Of a stretch of DNA of 64,000 nt, positions 17,031-25,628 are shown in pieces. Made by a program: the position numbers and the translations under genes. Every line of letters begins with the position of its first letter. Within the stretch, counting starts at the first letter, position 1. The notes beneath the pieces were generated by a model. It worked only from the letters and a program-made list of their open reading frames with translations, was not told the DNA's origin and did not search any database. This DNA comes from Thermohalobacter berrensis (GTDB lineage: Bacteria > Bacillota > Clostridia > Tissierellales > Thermohalobacteraceae): assembly GCF_003609645.1 (NCBI RefSeq), contig NZ_MCIB01000023.1, positions 1 to 64,000 of the forward strand, given 5' to 3'.

Positions 17031-17285
17031 ATGAATAACTATCCATACGATATGAAGCCAATGTATCCTACAATGTCTACTCAAAACGTAACCTTAGTAG
17101 ATCCATATGTTATAAGGACATTAGAAACAATTAGGGGAAGAAATGTTGTTGTAGAAACGGTTAGAGGTAGTTTACATGGAGTATTGATGGATGTAAAACC
17201 TGATCATATCGTTGTTAAATCTGATAATGGAGATTCTAGATTCTTTGTGCGTATACAACAAATTGTTCACATAATGCCAATTTAA
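17031..17285 (+). CDS. DUF2642 family protein (spore-coat-associated, YuzF-like)
   Basis: This 84-residue protein carries the DUF2642 signature: LVDPYVIRTLETIRG, then VVVETVRGSLHGVL, VKPDHIVV and FFVRIQQIVHIMP. This looks like a small Sm-like beta-barrel and resembles B. subtilis YuzF; the family is associated with spore formers. The N-terminal 20 residues are Tyr/Pro/Met-rich (NNYPYDMKPMYP), as in coat proteins. Monocistronic: own ribosome-binding site (AGGAGTTG) and own terminator. Confidence 0.85.
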   Translation: MNNYPYDMKPMYPTMSTQNVTLVDPYVIRTLETIRGRNVVVETVRGSLHGVLMDVKPDHIVVKSDNGDSRFFVRIQQIVHIMPI

Positions 17286-17296
17286 AAATTTTTTAG

Positions 17297-17340
17297 TAGC
17301 CAATCTATAGAATAAGATATCTATAGATTGGCTAATTTTT
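17297..17340 (+). terminator. Terminator of the DUF2642 gene
   Basis: A 15-bp perfect stem (TAGCCAATCTATAGA / TCTATAGATTGGCTA) with an 8-base loop, followed by ATTTTTATT. Confidence 0.9.
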
Positions 17341-17381
17341 ATTAAACTGGAATAGATTCAACAAATTAAAAATTAATAAAG

Positions 17382-17410
17382 TTTAGATTAAAAATATACA
17401 GTGATATAAT
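17382..17410 (+). promoter_or_regulatory. Promoter of the helicase gene
   Basis: TTTAGA (17382-17387), 17 bases, TATAAT (17405-17410). The -10 is perfect; the -35 matches 4 of 6. Confidence 0.6.
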
Positions 17411-17469
17411 ATAAGCTGTGATAGGAAGATAATAATATACTTTAAATTATTATAAAGGATTTGATTTAC

Positions 17470-19809
17470 ATGGAACATGAAATAAGGGTGTCAGTGAGAA
17501 ATTTAGTTGAATTTGTAATGCGTTCAGGAGATTTAGATACTAGATTTATGGGGAAAAGTAGGGCACTTGAAGGAACAAAAGCACACCAAAAGTTACAGAA
17601 ATCAAGTGATGAAAACTATACTCCAGAGGTTACAGTAAAACACCAGTTTGAATATGAAGGTTTTAAATTTACCATAGAGGGACGAGTAGATGGAGTTATT
17701 GAAGATGTAGAAGATATAATAATCGATGAGATTAAGACAACAACTAAAGAGCTTAAATTAATAGATGAAAACTATAATCCAATCCATTGGGCTCAAGGAA
17801 AATGTTACGGATATATTTATGCAACACAAAATAATCTAGATAAAATAAGTATTCAGCTTACTTATTTTCAGTTAGATACAGAGGAAATAAAGAGGATTAA
17901 AAAAGATTATAGTATTGAAGAGCTAAGACAGTTCTTCTATCAATTATTAGATAAATATCTCTATTGGGCTAAATTTGTTAAGGGTTGGGTAAATAAGAGA
18001 AACAATTCAATTTTGAGTTTGGAGTTTCCCTTTAAAAACTATAGAAAGGGCCAAAGGAAACTTGCAGTTGCAGTCTATAAAACAATAGTGGATGAAAAAA
18101 ATCTTTTTGCACAAGCACCAACGGGAATAGGAAAGACTATATCTACAGTATTTCCTTCAGTAAAGGCTATGGGGGAAGGTTACACATCTAAAATATTTTA
18201 TTTAACAGCAAAAACTATTACTAGACAGGTTGCAGAAGAAACCTTCTGTATTTTAAATGATAATGGTCTAAAATTTAAAACTATAACATTAACTGCAAAG
18301 GATAAAATATGTTTTAAGGAAGAGTCAAACTGTAATCCTGAAAAATGTGAATATGCCAAGGGACACTTTGATAGGGTTAATGATGCAATATTAGATATAT
18401 TAAAAAATGAGAATTTAATAACTAGAGAGATTGTAGAAAGGTATGCTAAAAAACATAGAGTATGTCCCTTTGAATTTTCATTAGATATTGCCATTTGGAC
18501 TGATGGGGTTATATGTGACTACAATTATGCATTTGACCCTAGGGTATATTTAAGGAGATTTTTTGACGAGGGAGATGGAGATTATATATTTTTAGTAGAT
18601 GAGGCCCATAACCTTGTTGACAGAGGAAGGGAAATGTTCTCTGCTGAGCTTTATAAAAAGACTTTTCTAGATGTTAGAAGAAAAATTAAAGATAAAAATA
18701 AATACATTGCTAAAATACTAAGCAAATTAAATTCTTATATGTTAAAACTAAAAAAGAAATGTGATAATAAAGATTATTATATTTTAGATGATGAGCCAGA
18801 AGGAATATATGGTTATTTAAGACAATTAATCACAGAATCAGAGGATTGGCTTGCTAAAAATCAAGATGTAGACGGATATGAAGAATTACTTCAACTTTAC
18901 TTTGATGCCCACGCTTTCTTGAGAATAGCTGAATTTTATGATGAAAGATATGTAGCATATGTTGAAAAAGTTAATAAGGATTTTAAATTAAAATTATTTT
19001 GCCATGATCCATCATATTTACTAGGAGAGGCTGTAAAAAGGGGAAATAGTGCCATTTTCTTTTCGGCAACCCTTACTCCTATTAAATATTTTAGAGATGT
19101 TTTAGGGGGAAAAGAAGATGACCATATAATGAGACTTCCTTCCCCATTTGATAGGAAGAATTTATGCTTAATGATTGCTAGTAATATTTCAACTAGATAT
19201 AAAGATAGGGAAAATAGCTACTTAAATATAGCTGAATATATAAATGAAGTAGTAAAGGGGAAAAGTGGTAATTATATGGTGTTTTTTCCATCATATAAGT
19301 ATATGACCTCAGTAATAGAAATATTTAAGGAAAGATATCCTAATTTTTCACTTATAGAACAGGCTCCATCAATGACAGAAGAAGAACGGGAAGAATTTTT
19401 AAGACAATTTAAGCCAGATTATAAAGAAACTTTAGTTGGGTTTGCAGTATTAGGTGGAATCTTTTCAGAGGGAATAGATTTAAAGGGTGAAAGGCTTTCA
19501 GGGGCAATTATTGTAGGGGTTGGTCTTCCACAGTTATGCCTTGAAAGAGATATAATAAGGGATTATTTTAATGATGTGAATGGTAAAGGGTTTCAATATT
19601 CATATATGTATCCGGGAATGAATAAGGTTCTTCAGGGGGCTGGAAGGGTTATACGTTCAGAAAAGGATAAAGGTGTAGTTTTATTAATCGATGACCGTTT
19701 TTGTTATTCCAGTTATGAAAGATTGTTTCCAAGGGAATGGTTTCCATATATTGGGATTAAAAATAAAAAAGATATTCCATATTATTTAAATAAATTTTGG
19801 AATAGATAA
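17470..19809 (+). CDS. XPD/DinG-like ATP-dependent DNA helicase with N-terminal PD-(D/E)XK nuclease-like domain
   Basis: This 779-residue protein joins two modules. Residues 1-170 look like a PD-(D/E)XK (Cas4/RecB-like) domain, with FTIEGRVDGVIEDVEDIIID followed by EIKTTT. The rest is an SF2 XPD/Rad3-type helicase: Walker A QAPTGIGKT, four-cysteine Fe-S region (KDKICF, SNCNPEKCEYAKG, HRVCPFE), DEAH box LVDEAHNLVD, FFSATLTP, EGIDLKGERLSGAIIVGVG and the motif VI arginines in QGAGRVIRSEKDKG. Such proteins unwind 5' to 3' and are linked to repair. ATG 17470 is chosen since AAAGGA sits 10 bases upstream; TTG 17461 would be too close. It stands alone between terminators. Confidence 0.88.
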   Translation: MEHEIRVSVRNLVEFVMRSGDLDTRFMGKSRALEGTKAHQKLQKSSDENYTPEVTVKHQFEYEGFKFTIEGRVDGVIEDVEDIIIDEIKTTTKELKLIDENYNPIHWAQGKCYGYIYATQNNLDKISIQLTYFQLDTEEIKRIKKDYSIEELRQFFYQLLDKYLYWAKFVKGWVNKRNNSILSLEFPFKNYRKGQRKLAVAVYKTIVDEKNLFAQAPTGIGKTISTVFPSVKAMGEGYTSKIFYLTAKTITRQVAEETFCILNDNGLKFKTITLTAKDKICFKEESNCNPEKCEYAKGHFDRVNDAILDILKNENLITREIVERYAKKHRVCPFEFSLDIAIWTDGVICDYNYAFDPRVYLRRFFDEGDGDYIFLVDEAHNLVDRGREMFSAELYKKTFLDVRRKIKDKNKYIAKILSKLNSYMLKLKKKCDNKDYYILDDEPEGIYGYLRQLITESEDWLAKNQDVDGYEELLQLYFDAHAFLRIAEFYDERYVAYVEKVNKDFKLKLFCHDPSYLLGEAVKRGNSAIFFSATLTPIKYFRDVLGGKEDDHIMRLPSPFDRKNLCLMIASNISTRYKDRENSYLNIAEYINEVVKGKSGNYMVFFPSYKYMTSVIEIFKERYPNFSLIEQAPSMTEEEREEFLRQFKPDYKETLVGFAVLGGIFSEGIDLKGERLSGAIIVGVGLPQLCLERDIIRDYFNDVNGKGFQYSYMYPGMNKVLQGAGRVIRSEKDKGVVLLIDDRFCYSSYERLFPREWFPYIGIKNKKDIPYYLNKFWNR

Positions 19810-19837
19810 AAACCACAGTATTAATACTGTGGTTTTT
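19808..19837 (+). terminator. Terminator of the helicase gene
   Basis: AAAACCACAGTAT and its exact complement ATACTGTGGTTTT form a tight hairpin just after the stop codon, followed by a T-run. Confidence 0.9.
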
Positions 19838-19947
19838 ATAAAAAACTATTTCATTTTTTTCAAAAAAATATTGTTTACTAAATAGATATAAAGGATTAAA
19901 ATACATATGTGGACAAAGGACATTTGCTAGTAGAGGAGGTAATAAAA

Positions 19948-20115
19948 ATGAAAATAATTTTTCTAAGTTTACTTTCAGGGTTTATTCTAGGTTGTGCATT
20001 TAAGTTTTTTAGATTACCATTACCTGCACCGCCATCATTAGCTGGTATAACAGGTATTGTAGGTATATATCTTGGTCATATATTTTATGAAATAATACTT
20101 AAATATTTGAGATAA
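19948..20115 (+). CDS. XapX domain small membrane protein
   Basis: This 55-residue protein has two membrane helices and the XapX pattern (LLSGFILGCAFKFFRLPLPA followed by PPSLAGITGIVGIYLG). The family is found near nucleoside or xanthosine permeases in some bacteria, but its function is unknown and no such neighbour is present here. ATG 19948 is chosen because of the strong GAGGAGG 6 bases upstream; a longer frame back to 19909 has no ribosome-binding site. Confidence 0.8.
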   Translation: MKIIFLSLLSGFILGCAFKFFRLPLPAPPSLAGITGIVGIYLGHIFYEIILKYLR

Positions 20116-20151
20116 AAGGTTGAAAATTTATTCGACAAAACCCATCTGTTC

Positions 20152-20278
20152 TTGACAAAATATCAAAATACTATTATAAATATTATTTGTACGCATACAG
20201 TTCATCTTTTTTTAAATATTTAACCTCTCTCATCACGGTGTATTATTTATTTTTGCGTCCTTTAATGGGCGCTTTTTT
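20152..20278 (+). ncRNA. Candidate short transcript or leader with its own promoter and terminator
   Basis: TTGACA (20152-20157), 17 bases, TATAAA (20175-20180) form a strong promoter. About 75 bases further a stem GCGTCC / GGGCGC with a TTTAAT loop is followed by TTTTTTCTTTTTT (20255-20278). No reading frame with a ribosome-binding site lies between. Either a roughly 90-base small RNA is made, or this is an attenuator in the leader of the sensor-kinase operon at 20360. I do not recognise a known riboswitch class. Confidence 0.4.
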
Positions 20279-20359
20279 CTTTTTTAAAAAGGTTTTTCTA
20301 TAGATAATATAGAACTATTATGAATAATATAGAATAGAAAAAATTAAGGGAGAGGTTTG

Positions 20360-21532
20360 GTGAATAATAGAGTTAAGTTGTTTTATATATTTAAGCTTGT
20401 AACACTTGTTATATTATTTATTGGTGCAATAATGTTTGAAAATGCCCATGGAAGCAGATTATATCTTTTAAGCTTAATATTTATATTGTATATTTTAATA
20501 GGGATATTAAGAGGTAGAATTTTTAAAAATAAAAGGATTTATAGTCTTTCATATTTTATAGATATAGCCTTAGTTTATTATCTTGAACATAATTCAAGGT
20601 TTCTAATTAATTATTTTTTTCATACCTTCTATATAGGAATATTAATAGAATCCTCCCTTACCCTAAAGAAAAAGGACAGCCTTATTATAGGGATTATAAC
20701 TGTAGTTACCTCTCTAATTAAATATGTACTTTTAATTTATTATAAGACAAATCTGTCTAATATTTCCCAAATATCATTTTTTACACTTATAAATGTATTT
20801 ATTTTAGTACTTACACATTTTGCACAATATTATAAAGAAGAAAAGGAAAAACAAGATAAATTGTATAAGCAGCTTATAAAGGCACATAAAAAGCTAAAAG
20901 AGTATGCTGATAAAATTGAAGGACTTACTATAATCGAGGAAAGAAATAGGATTGCAAGGGATTTACACGACACTTTAGGACATAATATGACAGCTTTAAT
21001 AATGGAGATGGAAATGGCAGAGCTAATGATAAATGATGATATTGATAAGGCAAAGGAGTTAATAGGAAGGAGTAAAAAGACGGCACGGGAGGGATTAAGA
21101 AAGGTTAGAGAAGTTGTTGAAACTTTAAGGCCTGAAAAAAGAATATTAAAGGGTGTAGAATCTATAAAGGAGTTAATAGAGGATTTTTCTAATAAAGCTA
21201 ATATAAATGCAGAATTAAATATAAAAGGAAAAATTGTAAAGACTAGTCCTACAATAGATGTTACCTTATATAGAATTGTACAGGAATCTTTGACTAATGC
21301 TGTAAGACATGGTAAAGCCAGTAAAGTTAAAATAGATTTGGAGTATACATATAAAACTGTTAATTTTAAAATTAAGGATAATGGAATAGGTATAAAAAAA
21401 ATAGAGAAAGGTTTTGGACTTAAAGGGATGGAAGAAAGGGTAAGGAACATAAATGGTGAAGTTAAGTTTCATTCAGACAAAGGATTTTTAATAGAAGGAT
21501 ATTTGCCGTTGGAGGTGAACAGAGTTGATTAA
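20360..21532 (+). CDS. Sensor histidine kinase, NarL/LiaS type (HisKA_3)
   Basis: This 390-residue membrane kinase has about five or six hydrophobic helices in residues 8-160 with almost no extracytoplasmic domain (an intramembrane-sensing layout). A coiled coil at 165-185 follows, then the HisKA_3 dimerisation box RNRIARDLHDTLGHNMTAL with the phospho-acceptor His203, and an HATPase_c domain (ESLTNAVRHGKASKV, DNGIGI, KGFGLKGMEERV). It is paired with the overlapping LuxR-type regulator. GTG 20360 is chosen because AAGGGAGAGG lies at the right distance. The neighbouring ABC genes suggest sensing of a cell-envelope or antibiotic signal. Confidence 0.9.
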   Translation: MNNRVKLFYIFKLVTLVILFIGAIMFENAHGSRLYLLSLIFILYILIGILRGRIFKNKRIYSLSYFIDIALVYYLEHNSRFLINYFFHTFYIGILIESSLTLKKKDSLIIGIITVVTSLIKYVLLIYYKTNLSNISQISFFTLINVFILVLTHFAQYYKEEKEKQDKLYKQLIKAHKKLKEYADKIEGLTIIEERNRIARDLHDTLGHNMTALIMEMEMAELMINDDIDKAKELIGRSKKTAREGLRKVREVVETLRPEKRILKGVESIKELIEDFSNKANINAELNIKGKIVKTSPTIDVTLYRIVQESLTNAVRHGKASKVKIDLEYTYKTVNFKIKDNGIGIKKIEKGFGLKGMEERVRNINGEVKFHSDKGFLIEGYLPLEVNRVD

Positions 21533-22175
21533 GGTTGTCATTGTTGATGATCAAAAGATATTAACAGAGGGACTTAAAATGGTTTTAAGTAAAAAGGAGG
21601 AAATAGAGGTTTGTGGTATTGCACTTGATGGAGATGAAGCATATATGGTTTGTAAAAAAACTAATCCAGATATAGTTTTAATGGATATTAAAATGCCTAA
21701 AGTAAATGGAGTAGAGGCTACCAAAAGGATAAAAAGGGATTTTCCAAGAACAAAAATAATTGTACTTACTACCTTTAATGATGATGAATATATATATGAT
21801 GCACTAAAGAATGGGGCATCTGGATATCTTTTAAAGGATGCTGACCCAGATAAAATTGCTGAAGCTATAAAAACTGTTTATAATGGAGGAGCATTAATAC
21901 AGCCTGATGTTGCTACAAAGGTTATAGATAAGTTTTCACAATTAGCTAAGGGAAGTTTAGAAAAGGATATAGATAAAAGGGTAGATAAGCTTACAAAAAG
22001 GGAAAAGGATATATGTAGGCTTTTAGGTGAAGGTAAAAATAATAAGGAGATTGCAAAAGAACTTTATTTAAGTGAAGGAACAGTTAAAAACCATATTACA
22101 AATATTTTAGGAAAGCTTGAATTAAGGGATAGAACACAGCTTGCAATATTTGCAGTAAAAAATGGTTTAAGTTAG
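21525..22175 (+). CDS. Response regulator, NarL/LuxR family
   Basis: This 216-residue regulator has a receiver domain (VVIVDDQKILTEGL; phospho-acceptor Asp54 in IVLMDIKMPK; LTTF; LLKD) and a C-terminal LuxR-type HTH (LTKREKDICRLLGEGKNNKE, then YLSEGTVKNHITNILGKL). The start is TTG behind GGAGGTG, overlapping the kinase gene by 8 bases. It probably controls the lipoprotein/ABC genes that follow, though a small terminator lies between. Confidence 0.92.
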   Translation: MIKVVIVDDQKILTEGLKMVLSKKEEIEVCGIALDGDEAYMVCKKTNPDIVLMDIKMPKVNGVEATKRIKRDFPRTKIIVLTTFNDDEYIYDALKNGASGYLLKDADPDKIAEAIKTVYNGGALIQPDVATKVIDKFSQLAKGSLEKDIDKRVDKLTKREKDICRLLGEGKNNKEIAKELYLSEGTVKNHITNILGKLELRDRTQLAIFAVKNGLS

Positions 22176-22178
22176 TAA

Positions 22179-22201
22179 AGCCACTTATGTGGCTATTTTT
22201 T
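22179..22201 (+). terminator. Terminator after the two-component genes
   Basis: A 6-bp stem AGCCAC / GTGGCT with a TTAT loop, then ATTTTTTATT. The stem is short, so partial readthrough is possible. Confidence 0.65.
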
Positions 22202-22311
22202 ATTATGCAAAAAGTCATAGGTAAAAATAGAATAAGTGAAATAAGATAGAAGAATCCCTTTATGGAAAATAATACAATATAAGTAAATAAAGACAAACAA
22301 GGAGGATATAT

Positions 22312-23298
22312 ATGAAGAGATTATTAGTACCATTTATTTTAATTATATTATTAGTTTCAGCCTTTGGATGTAGTGAAAATACCCTAAAAACATATAAGGA
22401 TGCAGTTAAAAAAACAGATGAAATAAAAAGGGGAAAACTTTATAGTGAAATGAAGATTACAAATGATTTTAACTTAGAAGGCCTAACACCTGAACAAATA
22501 AAAAAAATAAATTACTTTAAAGAGATTGAAGGATCAACTGAGATGACCTTTGATTGGGAGAAGGGTAAATTAATTACTAGAAATTATTTTAACTTTGGCG
22601 GAATGGGTTTTGACTCAACATTTTATAAAAATGGAGAAGAAATGTTTATTAAAATGCCTATGATGGGGAAATATCTTAAAATAAACGATTTAAAAGAAGT
22701 AGAAAATAATGCTGAAAATAATACTGAAAAAAATTCTGACGTGCCTTTAAGTGAAGAAAGTAGACAAAAAATTAAAAAACAGTGGATAAAGGTTTTAAAT
22801 GAAAAGGATGTTTTAAAGGGAGAAGATACAGTACTATCTACTCCAGATGGTGAAGTTAAAGTAAAGCATTTGACTATAAAACTTAATCAAAATCAGATTA
22901 AGAATATATTAAATAAATGGATAGATATTTTGTCTAAAGATGAAAAGCTTAAAGAGTTTATAGATAAAAATATAGAAGCTGAAAAAGACTTATTTACAAT
23001 TGCAAAAGAATCAATTGAAAATAGTAAAATTAAAGAGTTTACAAATAATGTATATATAGATATAGATGGCTATATTATAGAAGAAGATGTAATGATAAAG
23101 ATTAAATTTAATAATCCAAAGAAAGGAAATGTAAAGGAACAGGAAATAGACTTTCAAATAAGAAGATGGGGAATTGAAAAGGAGCAAGAATTTGATTTTC
23201 CAAAGCTTACAGATGAAAACACCCTTGAAGAAGAAAATATAGAGCAAGGAGTACCTTTTATATTTGAAGATTTTATAAAAAAAGAGGGGGAAAAGTAG
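22312..23298 (+). CDS. Lipoprotein encoded with an ABC-2 exporter (DUF6612-like)
   Basis: This 328-residue protein has a type II signal peptide with lipobox VSAFGC (predicted lipidated Cys20). The mature part is charged and beta-rich; it resembles DUF6612-type lipoproteins of Firmicutes (LolA/LppX-like fold), with the typical elements MTFDWEKGKLITR and YKNGEEMFIKMP. No enzymatic motif is seen. Its stop is directly next to the GTG start of the ABC ATPase gene, so it belongs to that transcription unit. A role in envelope stress or substrate hand-over is inferred. The start follows GGAGG. Confidence 0.75.
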   Translation: MKRLLVPFILIILLVSAFGCSENTLKTYKDAVKKTDEIKRGKLYSEMKITNDFNLEGLTPEQIKKINYFKEIEGSTEMTFDWEKGKLITRNYFNFGGMGFDSTFYKNGEEMFIKMPMMGKYLKINDLKEVENNAENNTEKNSDVPLSEESRQKIKKQWIKVLNEKDVLKGEDTVLSTPDGEVKVKHLTIKLNQNQIKNILNKWIDILSKDEKLKEFIDKNIEAEKDLFTIAKESIENSKIKEFTNNVYIDIDGYIIEEDVMIKIKFNNPKKGNVKEQEIDFQIRRWGIEKEQEFDFPKLTDENTLEEENIEQGVPFIFEDFIKKEGEK

Positions 23299-24234
23299 GT
23301 GACTTTATTAGAAATTAGGAATCTAAAAAAGTATTTTAAAAATGTAAAGGCCGTTGATGATATTAGTTTTAGAGTAAATAAGGGTGAAATATTTGGCTTA
23401 CTAGGGCCTAATGGAGCGGGAAAGTCAACAACAATTTCAATGATTTCAACCCTTATAAAACCCACATCTGGAGAGATACTTTACAAAGGAGAAAGTATAG
23501 TAAAAAAACCTTCCATTATACAGAAAAAGCTAGGAGTTGTACCACAGGATATAGCCCTGTATCCTGACTTAACAGGATATAACAACTTAAAATTTTGGGG
23601 ACATTCATATGGATTAAGAGGTAAGCTTTTAAATAAAAGGATAGATGAGGTATCAGAAATAATAGGATTAAAGGATAAATTGAAAAAGAAGGTTAATGAA
23701 TATTCAGGTGGTATGAAAAGAAGGTTAAATATTGGTGCAGCACTTTTGCATAAGCCTGAGCTTTTAATAATGGATGAGCCAACGGTTGGTATAGACCCTC
23801 AATCCAGAAACCATATTTTAGATACAGTACTAAAACTGAATAAACAGGGGATGACAATTATATATACAAGTCATTACATGGAAGAAGTAGAGTATGTATG
23901 CTCAAGAATTAGTATTATGGATAATGGGAAAATAATAGCCATGGGAACTAAAGATGAGTTAATAGATATTATAAAAGGTCAAAAAAAGATAAGTCTTAAG
24001 TTTGATGAATTTTCAGAAGATGTTGTAGAAAAAATTAAGGGGATAGAATCTGTAAAGGATGCTTATATTTTAGATGATGAGATTATTATTAGTACAGAAA
24101 ATGGTGAAACAATCTTTAAAGATATTATAACAGAGGTAAGTACAACCAACAGCAGCATAACATCAATTGATATACAAAAACCAAATCTGGAAACAGTATT
24201 TCTACATCTTACAGGTAAATCCCTAAGGGATTAG
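23299..24234 (+). CDS. ABC transporter ATP-binding protein (ABC-2 exporter type)
   Basis: This 311-residue ATPase has Walker A GLLGPNGAGKSTT, the Q-loop VPQDIALYPDLTGYNN, the signature YSGGMKRRLNIGAAL, Walker B LLIMDEPTVGIDPQ and the H-loop TSHYMEE. The C-terminal 80-residue tail (IKGQKKISLKF and on) is typical of NatA/DrrA-like exporters. The start is GTG, immediately after the lipoprotein stop, with GAGGGGG upstream. It works with the two permeases that follow. Confidence 0.93.
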   Translation: MTLLEIRNLKKYFKNVKAVDDISFRVNKGEIFGLLGPNGAGKSTTISMISTLIKPTSGEILYKGESIVKKPSIIQKKLGVVPQDIALYPDLTGYNNLKFWGHSYGLRGKLLNKRIDEVSEIIGLKDKLKKKVNEYSGGMKRRLNIGAALLHKPELLIMDEPTVGIDPQSRNHILDTVLKLNKQGMTIIYTSHYMEEVEYVCSRISIMDNGKIIAMGTKDELIDIIKGQKKISLKFDEFSEDVVEKIKGIESVKDAYILDDEIIISTENGETIFKDIITEVSTTNSSITSIDIQKPNLETVFLHLTGKSLRD

Positions 24235-24245
24235 GAGGCTTTATT

Positions 24246-25628
24246 ATGAGAGTTTTAGATATAGCAATTAAGGACTTAAGATTAATGTTAAGTGATAAAA
24301 AAGCATTGGCTATTATGATTATGATGCCTATAATATTAACTTCAATTTTAAGTTTTGCTTTAGGTGGTACTTTTACAAGTGAAGATTCCATAGGTAAAAC
24401 AAAAATAGCAGTAGTTAAAAAATATAATATTGCCACTGAAATTGAAGATTTTAGGTACTCTTTAAGTAATGGTATTGTAAGTGAAAATATTTCTAAATCA
24501 GATTTAGAAAAAATTTCGAAAGGAGTAGAAGAACTTAGTATTGAAAAAATCTTTTTTAAAGACTTTCTTGACAATAAAGATATAAAAGAGTTTTTAGAGT
24601 ATGAAATAGTTAGGGAGGATGAAGCTCTAAAGCTGTTAAATAGTAAAAAAATATCAGCTATTGTAATTCTTCCTGAAAATTTTATTTATGACATGTATAC
24701 AAATTTTTTAACTCCCTTTAGAAATAAAGTAGAAATTAAGGTTATAACTCATCCTGATATGAATTTTAAAGGTAGGATAGTAAATGGTATAATGGAGAGC
24801 TTTACAGATATGACATCCACATTAATAGTAGGTAAAAATGTGTTGATAGAAACAGCTTTAGAGGAAGATGTAATAGATAAGGTATTTAATAATATGAATG
24901 ATGTAATAGATGATATAACTGTAAATCTTAGTAACAATTCACCTGAAATTGTTTATGAAAGCCTTAATGGAAGAAATCCAATATCAAGCTTTTCTTATTA
25001 TTCAGCAGCAATGACATCTATGTTTATATTATTCTCAGCAGGATATGGTGGTAAATCTCTATTAGAAGAAAAAGATAATATAACATATCAGAGGATGATT
25101 ATAGCTGGGGTATCCAGGTGGAAAATACTTGTTGGAAAATTCTTTACTATACTTGCCTTTACACTTATTCAGATATTTGTGATGGTTACATTTTCAACCT
25201 TTGTATTAAAGGCCAATTGGGGAAATATATACATTGTAACTATTATAAGTATACTAGCTGCATTTGCAGTAGCTGGTTTAGGAACTTTGATTGCAGTATT
25301 AACATATAAGGTTGGAAACTATAAAATGACAAACATCTTTGAATCAGGCATAATACAGGTAATGGCATTTGTAGGAGGAAGTTTTATTCCGATAGATGTA
25401 CTTCCAAAGTTTATTAGATTCTTAAGTAACTTAACAATAAACGGGCTTGCTTTAAATTCATATTTTAGAATAATGATGGGGTATGGCATAGGGGAAATAT
25501 TAAAGTACTTGGCATTATTAGTTTTAATTGGAATTGGATTAATGTTTATCTCAATATACCTATTTAGGGAGAAAGAGAGGTATTATTATGTTGAGCGTGT
25601 TGATGCTGAGAATTATGAAACTGCGTAA
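24246..25628 (+). CDS. ABC-2 type permease 1
   Basis: This 460-residue permease has an N-terminal helix (IMIMMPIILTSILSFALGGT, about 20-42), a long extracytoplasmic segment to about 250, and then five helices with the ABC-2 pattern (FSYYSAAMTSMFILFSAG, ITYQRMIIAGVSRWKILVGK, GSFIPIDVLPKFIRFLSNL). It lies 11 bases after the ATPase gene behind TTAGGAGG. Its partner is the second permease gene, which starts inside its 3' end. Confidence 0.9.
   Translation: MRVLDIAIKDLRLMLSDKKALAIMIMMPIILTSILSFALGGTFTSEDSIGKTKIAVVKKYNIATEIEDFRYSLSNGIVSENISKSDLEKISKGVEELSIEKIFFKDFLDNKDIKEFLEYEIVREDEALKLLNSKKISAIVILPENFIYDMYTNFLTPFRNKVEIKVITHPDMNFKGRIVNGIMESFTDMTSTLIVGKNVLIETALEEDVIDKVFNNMNDVIDDITVNLSNNSPEIVYESLNGRNPISSFSYYSAAMTSMFILFSAGYGGKSLLEEKDNITYQRMIIAGVSRWKILVGKFFTILAFTLIQIFVMVTFSTFVLKANWGNIYIVTIISILAAFAVAGLGTLIAVLTYKVGNYKMTNIFESGIIQVMAFVGGSFIPIDVLPKFIRFLSNLTINGLALNSYFRIMMGYGIGEILKYLALLVLIGIGLMFISIYLFREKERYYYVERVDAENYETA

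Noticed and set aside
20830-21472. Minus-strand open frames of up to 206 codons inside the kinase gene
   Set aside because: They are antisense shadows caused by AT-rich codon usage; the plus-strand kinase has all catalytic boxes.
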